A stretch of DNA of 61,707 nucleotides from Tsukamurella pseudospumae. GTDB taxonomy: Bacteria > Actinomycetota > Actinomycetes > Mycobacteriales > Mycobacteriaceae. The DNA is taken from assembly GCF_001575205.1 (NCBI RefSeq), contig NZ_LSRE01000005.1:1-61707 (forward strand), written 5' to 3'. Of the stretch, positions 17,492-26,623 are shown piece by piece (the stretch's first letter is position 1; the number at the start of each line of letters is the position of its first letter). The position numbers were made by a program, and so were the translations under genes. A model generated the notes under the pieces. The model was not told where the DNA came from. It did not search any database and saw nothing but the letters and a program-made list of their open reading frames with translations.

Positions 17492-17539
17492 CCACAGCAT
17501 CTTGTGTGAATTGCACGTATGTGACACTAGATGTAGTGT
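17492..17539 (+). promoter_or_regulatory. Pair of NrdR-box-like palindromes upstream of nrdH
   Basis: Box 1 is CCACAGCATCTTGTGT (17492-17507). Box 2 is ACACTAGATGTAGTGT (17524-17539), with perfect 6-bp arms. Their starts are exactly 32 bp apart, about three helical turns, which is the classic NrdR arrangement. Compared with ACACwAtATaTwGTGT the second site is near consensus. The -10-like TAGTGT (17534-17539) lies inside box 2, so NrdR binding would block transcription. nrdH would then be leaderless or nearly so. Confidence 0.75.
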
Positions 17540-17546
17540 TGAAGAC

Positions 17547-17780
17547 ATGAGCAACGTGACCGTCTACACCAAGCCCGCGTGCGTCCAGTGCACCGCGACC
17601 TACCGCGCGCTCGACAAGGCGGGCATCGACTACACCCTGGTCGACATCAGCGTCGACGAGGACGCGCGGGAGTACGTCCTCGCGCTCGGCTACCTCCAGG
17701 CGCCGGTCGTCGTGATCGACGGTGCCGACCACTGGTCCGGCTTCCGGCCGGACCGGATCAAGGCGCTGCAGGCCGCCTGA
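17547..17780 (+). CDS. nrdH: NrdH-like glutaredoxin-type redoxin
   Basis: This 77-residue thioredoxin-fold redoxin normally donates electrons to class Ib ribonucleotide reductase, using thioredoxin reductase. The active site is CVQC (residues 11-14 region), preceded by VTVYTKPA. The NrdH C-terminal signature WSGFRPD(R) is present. Unlike typical nrdHIEF operons, no nrdI or nrdE follows; the next gene is convergent. Two NrdR-type boxes upstream support a link to dNTP supply. It is either the separately located redoxin of the RNR system or a paralogue. Confidence 0.88.
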   Translation: MSNVTVYTKPACVQCTATYRALDKAGIDYTLVDISVDEDAREYVLALGYLQAPVVVIDGADHWSGFRPDRIKALQAA

Positions 17781-17813
17781 GGCGACTGGGGAACCGGCGA
17801 CCCGTTCGACCGT

Positions 17814-19601
<1,788 letters not shown>

Positions 19602-20294
19602 TCAGTAGCGATCCCGTTCGTTCGCTTGGGATTCCGGCATCCGACGCCGGAGTCGACCGGTCGGGCCCGGGTGGCTCAGTCGGGTGGCCAGCGATGCCGC
19701 CTGCGTTCGGCGCTCGAGGTCGAGTTTCGACAGGAGCCGAGAGACGTAGTTCTTGATGGTTTTCTCCGCGAGGCACATCTGCTGCGCGATCTGCCGATTG
19801 GTCATGCCCTCGCCGATCAGTCCGAGGAGGACCTTCTCCTGATCGGTGAGTACGTCCAGCGGCGACGCCGGCGCGGGTTCGCGAAGGCGCTTCATGACGG
19901 CCGCCGCCGCCCGGGTGTCGAGGAGCGAACCGCCTCGTCCGACGGTGCGGACGGCCTCGACCAGTTCGAGGCCACGGATGTCCTTGATGGCGTAGCCTCC
20001 AGCCCCGGCCATGATGGCGTCCAGCATGGCCTGCTCATCGGTGTACGAGGTGAGCATGAGGCAATTGAGTTGGGGCGACGCTGATTTCAGGTCGCGACAC
20101 AGCTCGACTCCGTTGCCGTCGGGCAGCCGGACGTCGAGGATGGCGATGTCCGGTGACTGAGCGGGGATCCGCACGAGAGCCTCCTCCACGGTCCCGGCCT
20201 GCCCAACGACGACCAGGTCGTCCTCCGCGTCGAGGAGGTCTGCGACGCCGCGCCGGACCACCTCGTGATCGTCGACGAGAAACACTTCGATCAT
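19602..20294 (-). CDS. DosR/DevR-like response regulator (NarL/FixJ family)
   Basis: This 230-residue response regulator has acidic residues D8/D9, the phospho-accepting D54 ([10 protein letters not shown]), a switch Thr/Ser (MLTSYTDE) and Lys (YAIKDI). Its C-terminal LuxR-type helix-turn-helix, [20 protein letters not shown], is nearly that of DevR, including the Lys and Asn that read DNA. The ATG at 20294 follows GGAGG. The C-terminus carries about 15 extra basic residues. It lies between the Usp and sensor genes in one operon. DosR regulates the dormancy/hypoxia response in mycobacteria; the same role here is inference. Confidence 0.9.
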   Translation of the reverse strand: MIEVFLVDDHEVVRRGVADLLDAEDDLVVVGQAGTVEEALVRIPAQSPDIAILDVRLPDGNGVELCRDLKSASPQLNCLMLTSYTDEQAMLDAIMAGAGGYAIKDIRGLELVEAVRTVGRGGSLLDTRAAAAVMKRLREPAPASPLDVLTDQEKVLLGLIGEGMTNRQIAQQMCLAEKTIKNYVSRLLSKLDLERRTQAASLATRLSHPGPTGRLRRRMPESQANERDRY

Positions 20295-20363
20295 CGCGTC
20301 CTCCCAGACGTCGGACTCCCAGTGTCGCACGGGGAGCGGGACGCTCCGCGGAGCGCCGGCGGA

Positions 20364-21272
20364 TCAGTGATCCCTGTTCCGAGCGACTAGGACGGGGCAG
20401 GGGGCGTGGTGGATCAGGGCGCGGCTCACGGAGCCGAACAACACTCCGGTCGCGTCGCCGTGGCCACGGCTTCCGACCACGACGAGCTGTGCGTTCGCGG
20501 AATCGGCGAGGAGGGTCGGGCCGGGCTTACCGGTACGGAGGATGTTCGTGACGGCGACATCGGGATACTTCTCCTGCCAACCGGCCAGCCGCTCGGCCAC
20601 AGCCGCCTTCTCCCCCTCCGCCTCCGCGTCCAGGTCCACGCCCGCGGTCAGCCCGTAGACGTGCGCGTACACGTCGAGGTAGGCGGTCCATGCGTGGAGG
20701 GCGACGAGATCGGTGTTGCGGTGTGACGCCTCGTCGAAGGCCCACGCGATCGCCGACTCGCTGGTCCGCCCGGCGTCCACGCCCAGCAGGACCGGGCCAC
20801 TGGTCGGGACTATTCCATCGTTCTCGGACCCCCGGATAACCGCGACCGGGCTGTGCCCGTCGGTGACCAATGCCATCGCGACGCTGCCGAGGAGCAGGGA
20901 GCTGACCCCGCCGGATCCGCTGGCGCCGACGACGGTCAGGTACGCATCGCCGCTGAGTCTGATCAGCTCCGCGACAGGTGCGCCCGAGGTTTGGATGGTT
21001 GTTGTGCGGACGGAAGGGAAGTGCTTGGCCACTCGCTGTTCGGCGGCGCTCAGGGCGTCCCGTCCGGCCGAATCGACACGCTCGAAGAAGCTCGTCCCCG
21101 GGAGCGTCGCTTCCGGGACGTGACCGAAGCCGACGACGTCGGTGATGTTTGCGATCAGCAACGTCTTCGATCGCCGGTCCGCCTCGGCGGCGGCCCACCG
21201 CACAGCTTTGTTCGCCGCTGCCGAGCCGTCGACTCCGACGAGGATGTAGGGATCCAGGTGTGTCTTCGTCAT
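20364..21272 (-). CDS. Tandem universal stress protein (Rv3134c-like)
   Basis: This 302-residue protein has two UspA domains. Each carries an ATP-binding loop: VVGASGSGGVSSLLLGSVA in the first and VVGSRGHGDATGVLFGSVS in the second, both matching G-x2-G-x9-G-S. It precedes the DosR-like and DosS-like genes with a 69-nt gap, as in the Rv3134c-devR-devS operon of mycobacteria. It is cytoplasmic and probably a nucleotide-binding stress effector. A candidate DosR box lies 76-95 bp upstream. Confidence 0.92.
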   Translation of the reverse strand: MTKTHLDPYILVGVDGSAAANKAVRWAAAEADRRSKTLLIANITDVVGFGHVPEATLPGTSFFERVDSAGRDALSAAEQRVAKHFPSVRTTTIQTSGAPVAELIRLSGDAYLTVVGASGSGGVSSLLLGSVAMALVTDGHSPVAVIRGSENDGIVPTSGPVLLGVDAGRTSESAIAWAFDEASHRNTDLVALHAWTAYLDVYAHVYGLTAGVDLDAEAEGEKAAVAERLAGWQEKYPDVAVTNILRTGKPGPTLLADSANAQLVVVGSRGHGDATGVLFGSVSRALIHHAPCPVLVARNRDH

Positions 21273-21347
21273 GGTGCTTCTCCGATCGTCACGGGTGAGT
21301 CGGTCTCACCTGCTTGTATTCACGGTATGAAAACCGCGGGGGATGTA

Positions 21348-21367
21348 CAGCGGCCGAAGGTCCCGGG
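21348..21367 (-). promoter_or_regulatory. Candidate DosR box upstream of the usp-dosR-dosS operon
   Basis: Read on the minus strand the 20-mer contains GGGACCTTCGGCC. It matches the core of the mycobacterial DosR consensus TTSGGGACTWWAGTCCCSAA at the GGGAC half and at spaced positions of the second half, about 12 of 20 overall. Its distance to the usp start (76 bp) is acceptable. Confidence 0.4.
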
Positions 21368-21422
21368 TTCGGTGGACGATCGTCACCACGGTCGGAGGGG
21401 CGGGCGGCCCCGTCGGATCAGG

Positions 21423-21827
21423 TCACCGCGTGCGGTACTCGCGGCCGGACACACTGGTCGGGACCAGGACGACCAACTGGTTCGCCGAGAGGTCCACGAG
21501 GGGTTCCAGGTGCACCTTCTCTGCGTGGCGGAGCTCTGCAGGGTTCGGGTGGATCCGAGCACGAGCTCGCACGACCACGCTCCACACGCATTGAGCGGTG
21601 GGATCACTCCCGTCCGCCTCGAACACGGTCTCCGGGTGAGTGGCGAGATCACGCAGTTTGGTCCCGAGCCTCGTCGGGATGAGGATCTCGCCGTCGTGGA
21701 CGGTGTAGCTCACGGGGAAGACGTCGACGGTGCCGTCCGGCGCGGTCGTGACGATCCGTCCGATCGTCGTACCGCGGAGGTGCTTCCACGCTTCGTAGGC
21801 GGGTAACACGCGCGACCGGGCGGTCAT
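21423..21827 (-). CDS. Pyridoxamine 5'-phosphate oxidase-like flavin protein
   Basis: This 134-residue split-barrel protein (PPOX / F420-or-FMN-binding family) contains the typical GRIVTTAPDGTVDVFPVSYTVHDGEILIPT strand pattern. Such proteins are common members of DosR regulons in mycobacteria and may act as reductases. The ATG at 21827 overlaps the stop of a possible 41-residue upstream frame (ATGA). A DosR-box-like 20-mer lies 36 bp upstream. Substrate and cofactor are not determined by the sequence. Confidence 0.85.
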   Translation of the reverse strand: MTARSRVLPAYEAWKHLRGTTIGRIVTTAPDGTVDVFPVSYTVHDGEILIPTRLGTKLRDLATHPETVFEADGSDPTAQCVWSVVVRARARIHPNPAELRHAEKVHLEPLVDLSANQLVVLVPTSVSGREYRTR

Positions 21828-21949
21828 CGTAGCGCCGCCGTTGCGGGGGAGGTGAGGTGTGGGAGGGGACCAACGGCCACGAGCACAGCGAGGAGCAGCG
21901 ACCCTGCCCCCAGAAGCCGCATGACATCGATGGGAAGCACGCTGATCAC
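21824..21949 (-). CDS. Possible 41-residue hydrophobic micro-ORF
   Basis: A GTG-initiated frame encodes a peptide with one hydrophobic segment (MRLLGAGSLLLAVLVAVGPL), and its stop overlaps the PPOX start (ATGA). It has no clear ribosome site and contains a candidate DosR box, so the region could instead be the PPOX promoter. The overlap favours coupling; the operator-like site argues against it. Confidence 0.3.
   Translation of the reverse strand: MISVLPIDVMRLLGAGSLLLAVLVAVGPLPHLTSPATAALR
21863..21882 (+). promoter_or_regulatory. Candidate DosR box before the PPOX gene
   Basis: GGGACCAACGGCC on the plus strand matches about 13 of 20 consensus positions. It lies 36-55 bp upstream of the PPOX start, a usual position for a DosR site near -35. 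A further site (minus strand, 22055-22074, core GGGACCTTTGTC) lies upstream in the same gap. The rest of 21950-22108 holds nothing else I can support. Confidence 0.4.
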
Positions 21950-22108
21950 CACTTCGCTGAATCGGAACCGCTCACCCGGGAGTGGATGAATCGTTGAACG
22001 CCTTCAGCATGCGTCCGCGTCGGGGTGTGCCGGTAGGGTCCGACGCCCCGTCGTCGTATGACAAAGGTCCCTGACCGTGCGCCGGCCCGGCGGGGCACAG
22101 CCGGGCGC

Positions 22109-22855
22109 TCATTTGAGGACGTTGACCGCGCGGGCGATCACGAGGGCGACGGTAGAGAGCGCGATGGCGCTCTGGAACGCCATGAGCGTCTTCGCCCACC
22201 GCGACAGCGGCATCGTGTCCGTGGGGGAGAACGCCATCACATTGGTGAAGCTGACGTACAGGTAGTCGAGGAACCTCGGCTCCCAATCGGGCGGCGCGAC
22301 ATGCGCGGTGGCCATCTGGGGGAAGAGGAAGTCGGGGTGCGGGACGGTGCCCGCGGCGCGGATGAACGGGCCGCCCCGGTCGTATTCCCAGTACCAGATC
22401 CCGAACGCGATGATGTTGGTGAAGTAGATCGCCGCACCGCTTGCCATCAGGCCCAGCGCATCGCCGCTCGCCTTGGCGGTGAGGATGTCGTAGTTGAGGA
22501 AGCCCGCGGAGCAGGAGTTGTCGACGGTGATGGCGGCGACCAGCGTCAGGCTCGCGTACCTTCCGACTTTCGTGGTGCGCGTGAGCCGGATCGGGTTGAT
22601 CGCGGTGAGCACGACGAGCAGCACCAGCTCGAGGCCCGGCATCAGCCACCGCGGGTGCAGTCCGTACTTGTCGGGCAGGGTGAGCTGAAGCGCGACGGCG
22701 ACGAGGATCGCGGCCGCCACGGGAAGGCGATTCTCCGGTCCGGTGGGGCGGAGCCATGCCGGGATGTGCTCGGCACGGCCGAGGTGCGCGAGTTCCTCGT
22801 CGAGTCCTGGGCGCGCGGTGGGCGGGTGATCGCGCCTGTCGTCCGGGGTGTTCAC
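22109..22855 (-). CDS. DUF1345 family membrane protein
   Basis: This 248-residue integral membrane protein has about five to six hydrophobic segments. Its conserved C-terminal block YLYVSFTNVMAFSPTDTMPLSRWAKTLM is diagnostic of the DUF1345 family. The block resembles the pore-like segment of two-TM ion channels, but no K+ selectivity filter is present, so no transport function is claimed. The start is a GTG at 22855. It lies upstream of the PPOX/usp/dosR genes on the same strand, with a 159-bp gap holding one DosR-like site. Confidence 0.8.
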   Translation of the reverse strand: MNTPDDRRDHPPTARPGLDEELAHLGRAEHIPAWLRPTGPENRLPVAAAILVAVALQLTLPDKYGLHPRWLMPGLELVLLVVLTAINPIRLTRTTKVGRYASLTLVAAITVDNSCSAGFLNYDILTAKASGDALGLMASGAAIYFTNIIAFGIWYWEYDRGGPFIRAAGTVPHPDFLFPQMATAHVAPPDWEPRFLDYLYVSFTNVMAFSPTDTMPLSRWAKTLMAFQSAIALSTVALVIARAVNVLK

Positions 22856-22926
22856 GGCTTCAGTGTGCTCGCTCGACGGTGTCCGCGTGGAGTCCGCGCG
22901 AGGTGGTTACACCTCTTGTCGGGAAA

Positions 22927-23214
22927 TCAGGGAACAGGGGCGACCAGTTGCGCAGGCGGGTGTCGGCTTCGACGCGGCCGCGTCAGGAGGAACGAGTCCG
23001 CCGACTGCATTCCCGCCGGCGTCACCGCGTGGTACGTGCGCTTCATGGTCGTCCGCCCGCCGCTCGTACCGGGGTCGACGGGGCGCGGCGTCGACGGCTC
23101 GTTGCCGAGGGTTCCGCGGACCGGGCGCGAACGCTCGTAGTGGTGCTCGTGGCCGCCGAGAACGAGGACCACTTCGTACTCGTCGAACAGCGCCAGCCAC
23201 TCGTGCCGGATGCG
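22927..23214 (-). pseudogene. Remnant of a purple-acid-phosphatase-like metallophosphoesterase
   Basis: Just after an in-frame stop, the minus strand encodes IRHEWLALFDEYEVVLVLGG directly followed by HEHHYERSRPVRG. This is the C-terminal metal-binding block (GHxHxYERxxPVRG) of purple-acid-phosphatase-type phosphoesterases. Everything N-terminal is missing, and after about 50 residues the frame loses resemblance to the family. The 455-bp stretch 22856-23310 therefore holds a decayed gene end plus a strong hairpin, not an intact gene. A short ORF inside (22927-23172) begins with an internal Met and should not be annotated as a real protein. Confidence 0.65.
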
Positions 23215-23252
23215 TCATCGACGCTGCAAGAGGCTCGGCGCTGCCGAAGACG

Positions 23253-23298
23253 ACGAACGGGCCTTCAGTCGCGGGGATGCGACTGAACGCCCGTTCGT
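23253..23298. terminator. Strong 20-bp hairpin downstream of the aromatic-rich secreted protein gene
   Basis: Two 20-nt arms (23253-23272 and 23279-23298, beginning ACGAACGGGC and ending GCCCGTTCGT) pair with one mismatch around the 6-nt loop GGGGAT. The hairpin starts 12 nt after the stop of the minus-strand secreted-protein gene. No U-tract follows, which is common for actinobacterial terminators. Confidence 0.7.
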
Positions 23299-23310
23299 GT
23301 CGGCCGGGGG

Positions 23311-23652
23311 TCAGCGGCCGTGGCACCAACCGGGGACGTACCTGCCCGGAACCCAGCGTCCCTGCTCGAACCACCCGTTGTGCCAGCGCGGCTGCACGTA
23401 GTAGCCGGGGTGCCAGCCCCACCGGTCGCCCCAGCCGGGACGCCAGTAGCCGCCCTCCCACCAGCCCGGGTGCCAACGGCCCTGGGTCCAGTAGCCGCCC
23501 ACCCAGTGCCCGGGTTCGCACCATCCGGGTCCTGGCCGCTCCACCGCCGGGGTGGGCGCCGCGGCCGCGGTGGCGGCGGTGGCGATCCCGAGCGGTGCCA
23601 TTACACCTGCAGCGACCATTACGCCGGCCGCGAGCCTCTTCACTGTGTTCAT
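23311..23652 (-). CDS. Small secreted protein rich in Trp/Tyr/Gly (YXWG-rich repeats)
   Basis: This 113-residue precursor has a clear signal peptide (MNTVKRLAAGVMVAAGVMAP followed by LGIATAATAAAAPT), with cleavage likely around residues 30-34. The mature part is built of short repeats of the form G-G-Y-W / G-R-W-x-P-G-W-W, giving roughly 15 Trp in 70 residues. Two Cys (WCEPGHW and GWCHGR) bracket the repeats and could form a disulphide. YXWG-type proteins are exported, but their role is unknown; sugar, aromatic or surface binding is possible. A 20-bp hairpin follows the gene. Confidence 0.8.
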   Translation of the reverse strand: MNTVKRLAAGVMVAAGVMAPLGIATAATAAAAPTPAVERPGPGWCEPGHWVGGYWTQGRWHPGWWEGGYWRPGWGDRWGWHPGYYVQPRWHNGWFEQGRWVPGRYVPGWCHGR

Positions 23653-23735
23653 GCCAGGACGGTACGCCGAATGTGGCGTCGAACACTAGATGTATTTACA
23701 CAGGTAGGGGTGTATTTGGGGGTTAACCCTGAAGC

Positions 23736-24176
23736 TTAGCTGTACACCGGTCCCGTGTACTTCTCGCCTGGACCACGGCCCGGTTCATCCGGGTAACTGC
23801 TGTATTCGCGGAAGGCCAATTGGAGGGACTTCAATCCGTCCCGATACGGGCCCGCATGCGGGCCCAGGTACTCGACTGACGCGGTCGTCAGGCCGGCGAG
23901 CGCGGTGATCAACCGGCGCGCCTCGTCGAGGTCGAAATGCGGGCTCCGGCGCGGGTCGAACGCGCCGGCATCGCCGCTCGCGGTGTCCTCGGCGACTTCG
24001 TCGCCGCCGGTCAGGCCGAGCTTCTCGGCCGCGGCGCTCATCAGCAGCATCCACGCGCTCGAAATCACCTCGATCGACGGCGATTCGGCGACCAATCGTT
24101 CCAGCGTGTCGGGCTGGACGGCCTGCGCGGCGTCCGGTTCGGACGGCGCCGGCGACGAATTCGGAATCTCACTCAC
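23736..24176 (-). CDS. DUF1844 domain-containing protein
   Basis: This 146-residue protein has the DUF1844 core in LERLVAESPSIEVISSAWMLLMSAAAEKLGL and a second helical block (LDEARRLITALAGLTTASVEYLG). It sits divergently just upstream of infC, a position common for this family in actinobacteria. The GTG at 24176 is chosen because sequence further upstream runs into the infC promoter. No function is known. A GGGTTAACCC palindrome (23720-23729) lies just past its stop. Confidence 0.85.
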   Translation of the reverse strand: MSEIPNSSPAPSEPDAAQAVQPDTLERLVAESPSIEVISSAWMLLMSAAAEKLGLTGGDEVAEDTASGDAGAFDPRRSPHFDLDEARRLITALAGLTTASVEYLGPHAGPYRDGLKSLQLAFREYSSYPDEPGRGPGEKYTGPVYS

Positions 24177-24182
24177 GACTGC

Positions 24183-24188
24183 TACACT
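24183..24188 (+). promoter_or_regulatory. -10 element (TACACT) of the infC operon
   Basis: TACACT predicts a start near 24195, giving a leader of about 310 nt before infC. A leaderless 52-codon frame could begin at the GTG at 24194 and would end at 24352, two nt before the first leader hairpin; whether it is translated is unknown. Confidence 0.5.
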
Positions 24189-24353
24189 GTCATGTGCGAC
24201 CGCTCCGGCCTTGGCCGGGGCAGCAAGTGGAGTCCACTCCCACCACGCCGACTTCAGGTCGGCTGGTCCGGTCGCCGCAGCGGTTCCCACCTGGGAATAC
24301 CGCTTGCGGTCTCCTCGTTGCAGGAGGGGTCGATCGTTGGCGTACGCCGTGAC

Positions 24354-24411
24354 GGCCCGAACCGGTCGGTGTGGGCCCCGCCAGGCGTGAATCGTCTGGT
24401 CGGGGCCTTTT
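24354..24411 (+). promoter_or_regulatory. infC leader attenuator: mutually exclusive antiterminator and terminator hairpins
   Basis: Hairpin A (24354-24377) pairs GGCCC-ACCG with CGGT-GGGCC. Hairpin B (24374-24407) pairs GGCCCCGCCAG with CTGGTCGGGGCC, leaving one bulged A, and is followed by TTTT (24408-24411), a classical intrinsic terminator. The two share bases 24374-24377, so forming A blocks B. The rest of the 328-bp gap 24177-24504 holds only the promoter, this leader and the ribosome site. Autoregulation by L20 or IF3, or ribosome-coupled attenuation, is plausible. Confidence 0.65.
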
Positions 24412-24504
24412 CGCTGTGGTGGGAAGAGGGCCTTATCGCTGCGCGGCGGTCTACGAGTGAAGACCGCTCGCAACGAGACACGAGCACCTACTTTAGGAGG
24501 CCCC

Positions 24505-25095
24505 ATCAGCACTGAGACACGCACCAACGGTCAGATCCGCGTTCCCGAGGTCCGGCTTGTCGGTCCCGCCGGAGAGCAGGTCGGGATCGTGCGCGTTGAG
24601 GATGCGCTCAAGCTGGCGTACGAGGCGGACCTCGACCTGGTCGAGGTAGCACCCAACGCGCGTCCGCCCGTGTGCAAGATCATGGATTACGGCAAGTTCA
24701 AGTACGAGGCCGCGCAGAAGCTGCGCGAGTCCCGCAAGAACCAGCAGATGACCGTGATCAAGGAGCAGAAGCTCCGCCCGAAGATCGATGACCACGACTA
24801 CGAGACCAAGAAGGGTCACGTCGTCCGCTTCCTGGAGCAGGGCTCCAAGGTGAAGGTCACGATCATGTTCCGCGGTCGCGAACAGTCGCGTCCGGAGCTG
24901 GGTTACCGGCTCCTGCAGCGCCTGGGCGCCGATGTGGCCGAGCACGGCTTCATCGAGACGTCTGCGAAGCAGGACGGCCGCAACATGACCATGGTCCTCG
25001 CCCCGCACAAGGGTGCGAAGACCCGCGCCAAGGCGCAGCAGGACAAGGACGCCCCGGTGGCACGGCCCGCCGCACCCGAGGCTCCGGCCCAGTAG
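24505..25095 (+). CDS. infC: Translation initiation factor IF-3 (AUC start)
   Basis: IF-3 binds the 30S subunit, prevents premature 50S joining and proofreads start codons. The 196-residue product begins (M)[19 protein letters not shown] and contains the canonical [17 protein letters not shown] and [14 protein letters not shown] blocks. The start is an AUC at 24505 preceded by AGGAGG (24495-24500); no ATG or GTG fits the family N-terminus. Non-canonical AUU/AUC starts on infC allow IF-3 to repress its own translation. The C-terminus has an Ala/Pro-rich tail. It is the first gene of infC-rpmI-rplT. Confidence 0.96.
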   Translation: MSTETRTNGQIRVPEVRLVGPAGEQVGIVRVEDALKLAYEADLDLVEVAPNARPPVCKIMDYGKFKYEAAQKLRESRKNQQMTVIKEQKLRPKIDDHDYETKKGHVVRFLEQGSKVKVTIMFRGREQSRPELGYRLLQRLGADVAEHGFIETSAKQDGRNMTMVLAPHKGAKTRAKAQQDKDAPVARPAAPEAPAQ

Positions 25096-25137
25096 CGATT
25101 CATCGCCACCGGCCACGAACAACGAAAAGAGACGAAC

Positions 25138-25332
25138 ATGCCGAAGAACAAGACCCACAGCGGTACCGCGAAGCGCTTCAAGATCTCGGGCAGCGGCAAG
25201 GTGCTGCGCCAGAAGGCCGGCCGTCGCCACCTCCTGGAGCACAAGAGCTCGCGCGTGACCCGTCGCCTCGACGGTGTGACCGAGGTGGCCCCCGCCGACG
25301 TGCGTCGCATCAAGAAGCTGCTCGGCAAGTAA
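25138..25332 (+). CDS. rpmI: Ribosomal protein bL35
   Basis: This 64-residue large-subunit protein begins [20 protein letters not shown] and has the conserved [19 protein letters not shown] block, highly basic throughout. It follows infC by 42 nt and precedes rplT by 55 nt, the universal operon order. Length is typical. Confidence 0.98.
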   Translation: MPKNKTHSGTAKRFKISGSGKVLRQKAGRRHLLEHKSSRVTRRLDGVTEVAPADVRRIKKLLGK

Positions 25333-25387
25333 GCCGAAGTCCCGTAGTACCCGCTAGAACTTTTTGATCACGTAAGGACGAAGACCT

Positions 25388-25768
25388 ATGGCTCGCGTCA
25401 AGCGCGCAGTGAACGCTCAGAAGAAGCGTCGTTCCATCCTCGAGGCCTCGAAGGGCTACCGCGGTCAGCGGTCGCGCCTGTACCGCAAGGCCAAGGAGCA
25501 GCAGCTCCACTCGCTCACGTACGCGTACCGCGACCGCCGTGCGCGCAAGGGCGATTTCCGCAAGCTGTGGATCACCCGCATCAACGCCGCTGCGCGGGCC
25601 AACGACCTCACCTACAACCGTCTGATCCAGGGCCTGAACCTGGCCGGCGTCGAGGTGGACCGTAAGAACCTCGCCGAGATCGCCGTCTCCGATCCGGCCG
25701 CCTTCACCGCGCTCGTCGAGGTCGCCCGCAAGGCGCTCCCGGCCGACGTGAACGCGCCCGTCGCGTAA
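25388..25768 (+). CDS. rplT: Ribosomal protein bL20
   Basis: This 126-residue early-assembly 23S-binding protein begins [20 protein letters not shown] and contains the conserved [16 protein letters not shown] and [10 protein letters not shown] blocks. In several bacteria L20 represses its own operon by binding the mRNA leader, which makes it a candidate effector of the infC leader hairpins. The following rRNA methyltransferase gene starts 1 nt after its stop. Confidence 0.98.
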   Translation: MARVKRAVNAQKKRRSILEASKGYRGQRSRLYRKAKEQQLHSLTYAYRDRRARKGDFRKLWITRINAAARANDLTYNRLIQGLNLAGVEVDRKNLAEIAVSDPAAFTALVEVARKALPADVNAPVA

Positions 25769-25769
25769 T

Positions 25770-26588
25770 TTGGCTCAGCATTCGCAACGACCCGCGGACC
25801 AGCTCTTCACGGAGCGGACCCCGCGGGTCGTTGCTGCATCCAAGCTCCTGCGCTCCGCCGGCCGCCGGAAGGCGGGCCTGTTCCTCGCGGAGGGCGCCAA
25901 TGCCGTGACCTCCGCGCTCGAGGCGGGCCTCGTCGTCGAGCTCTACGTCACGGAGGAGGGCGCCGAGCGGTACCCCGGGCTGCTCACGGGACGTGAGGCG
26001 TACGTGACCGAGCGTGCCATGCGTGGGCTGTCGGACACCGTCACCCCGCCCGGGATCGTGGCGGTCTGCCGGGCCCTGCCCGAGGCCCGCATGCCCGACG
26101 GTGCGCGGCTGGTCGCCGTCCCCGTCGACGTCTCCGAGCCGGGCAACGCCGGCACCGTCATCCGGGTCGCGGACGCCGTCGGCGCCGACGCGGTCGTGCT
26201 CGCCGGCGACACCGTCGACCCGATGAACGGGAAGGTCGTGCGGGCGTCCGCCGGCTCCGTCTTCCACCTTCCCGTGGCGCAGGAACGCGACCCGGAGGTC
26301 GCGATCGCACAGCTCAAGGAAGCCGGCCTGACCGTGCTCGCCACCGCCGCCGACGGCGAGGTGTCGCTCGACGACGCCGACGATCTGCTCGCCGGGCCCA
26401 CCGCCTGGCTGTTCGGCAACGAGGCCCACGGGCTGCCGCGTGAGCTGCAGGCCCTCGCCGACCACCGCGTCGCCATCCCCATCCGGGGCCGCGCCGAGTC
26501 TCTGAACCTCGCCACCGCCGCGTCGATCTGCCTGTACGCGAGCTCCCGCGTGCAGAATCGGGGAGAGAGCCCTACCGATTCCGGGTAG
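25770..26588 (+). CDS. TrmH/SpoU family RNA 2'-O-methyltransferase
   Basis: This 272-residue SPOUT methyltransferase has an N-terminal substrate-binding domain and C-terminal knot motifs: EPGNAGTVIRVADA (motif 1), LFGNEAHGLP (motif 2) and PIRGRAESLNLATAASI (motif 3). It probably 2'-O-methylates 23S rRNA in a TsnR/RlmB-like way using SAM. The start is a TTG at 25770, one nt after the rplT stop, with no clear ribosome site, so translation probably couples to rplT. Conserved position after rplT matches mycobacteria. Confidence 0.9.
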   Translation: MAQHSQRPADQLFTERTPRVVAASKLLRSAGRRKAGLFLAEGANAVTSALEAGLVVELYVTEEGAERYPGLLTGREAYVTERAMRGLSDTVTPPGIVAVCRALPEARMPDGARLVAVPVDVSEPGNAGTVIRVADAVGADAVVLAGDTVDPMNGKVVRASAGSVFHLPVAQERDPEVAIAQLKEAGLTVLATAADGEVSLDDADDLLAGPTAWLFGNEAHGLPRELQALADHRVAIPIRGRAESLNLATAASICLYASSRVQNRGESPTDSG

Positions 26589-26623
26589 GACTACTCATCC
26601 GCGAGGCCCCGCGGGCCGGAAGC

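Noticed and set aside
22927-23172. An 81-codon frame as an independent protein
   Set aside because: Homology to the phosphatase family begins upstream of its Met, so it is a remnant and not a designed start.
24192-24515. An open frame across the whole infC leader overlapping the infC start
   Set aside because: Its ATG falls only 4 nt after the -10, it has no ribosome site, and the region is explained by leader hairpins. It is likely chance in high-GC DNA.
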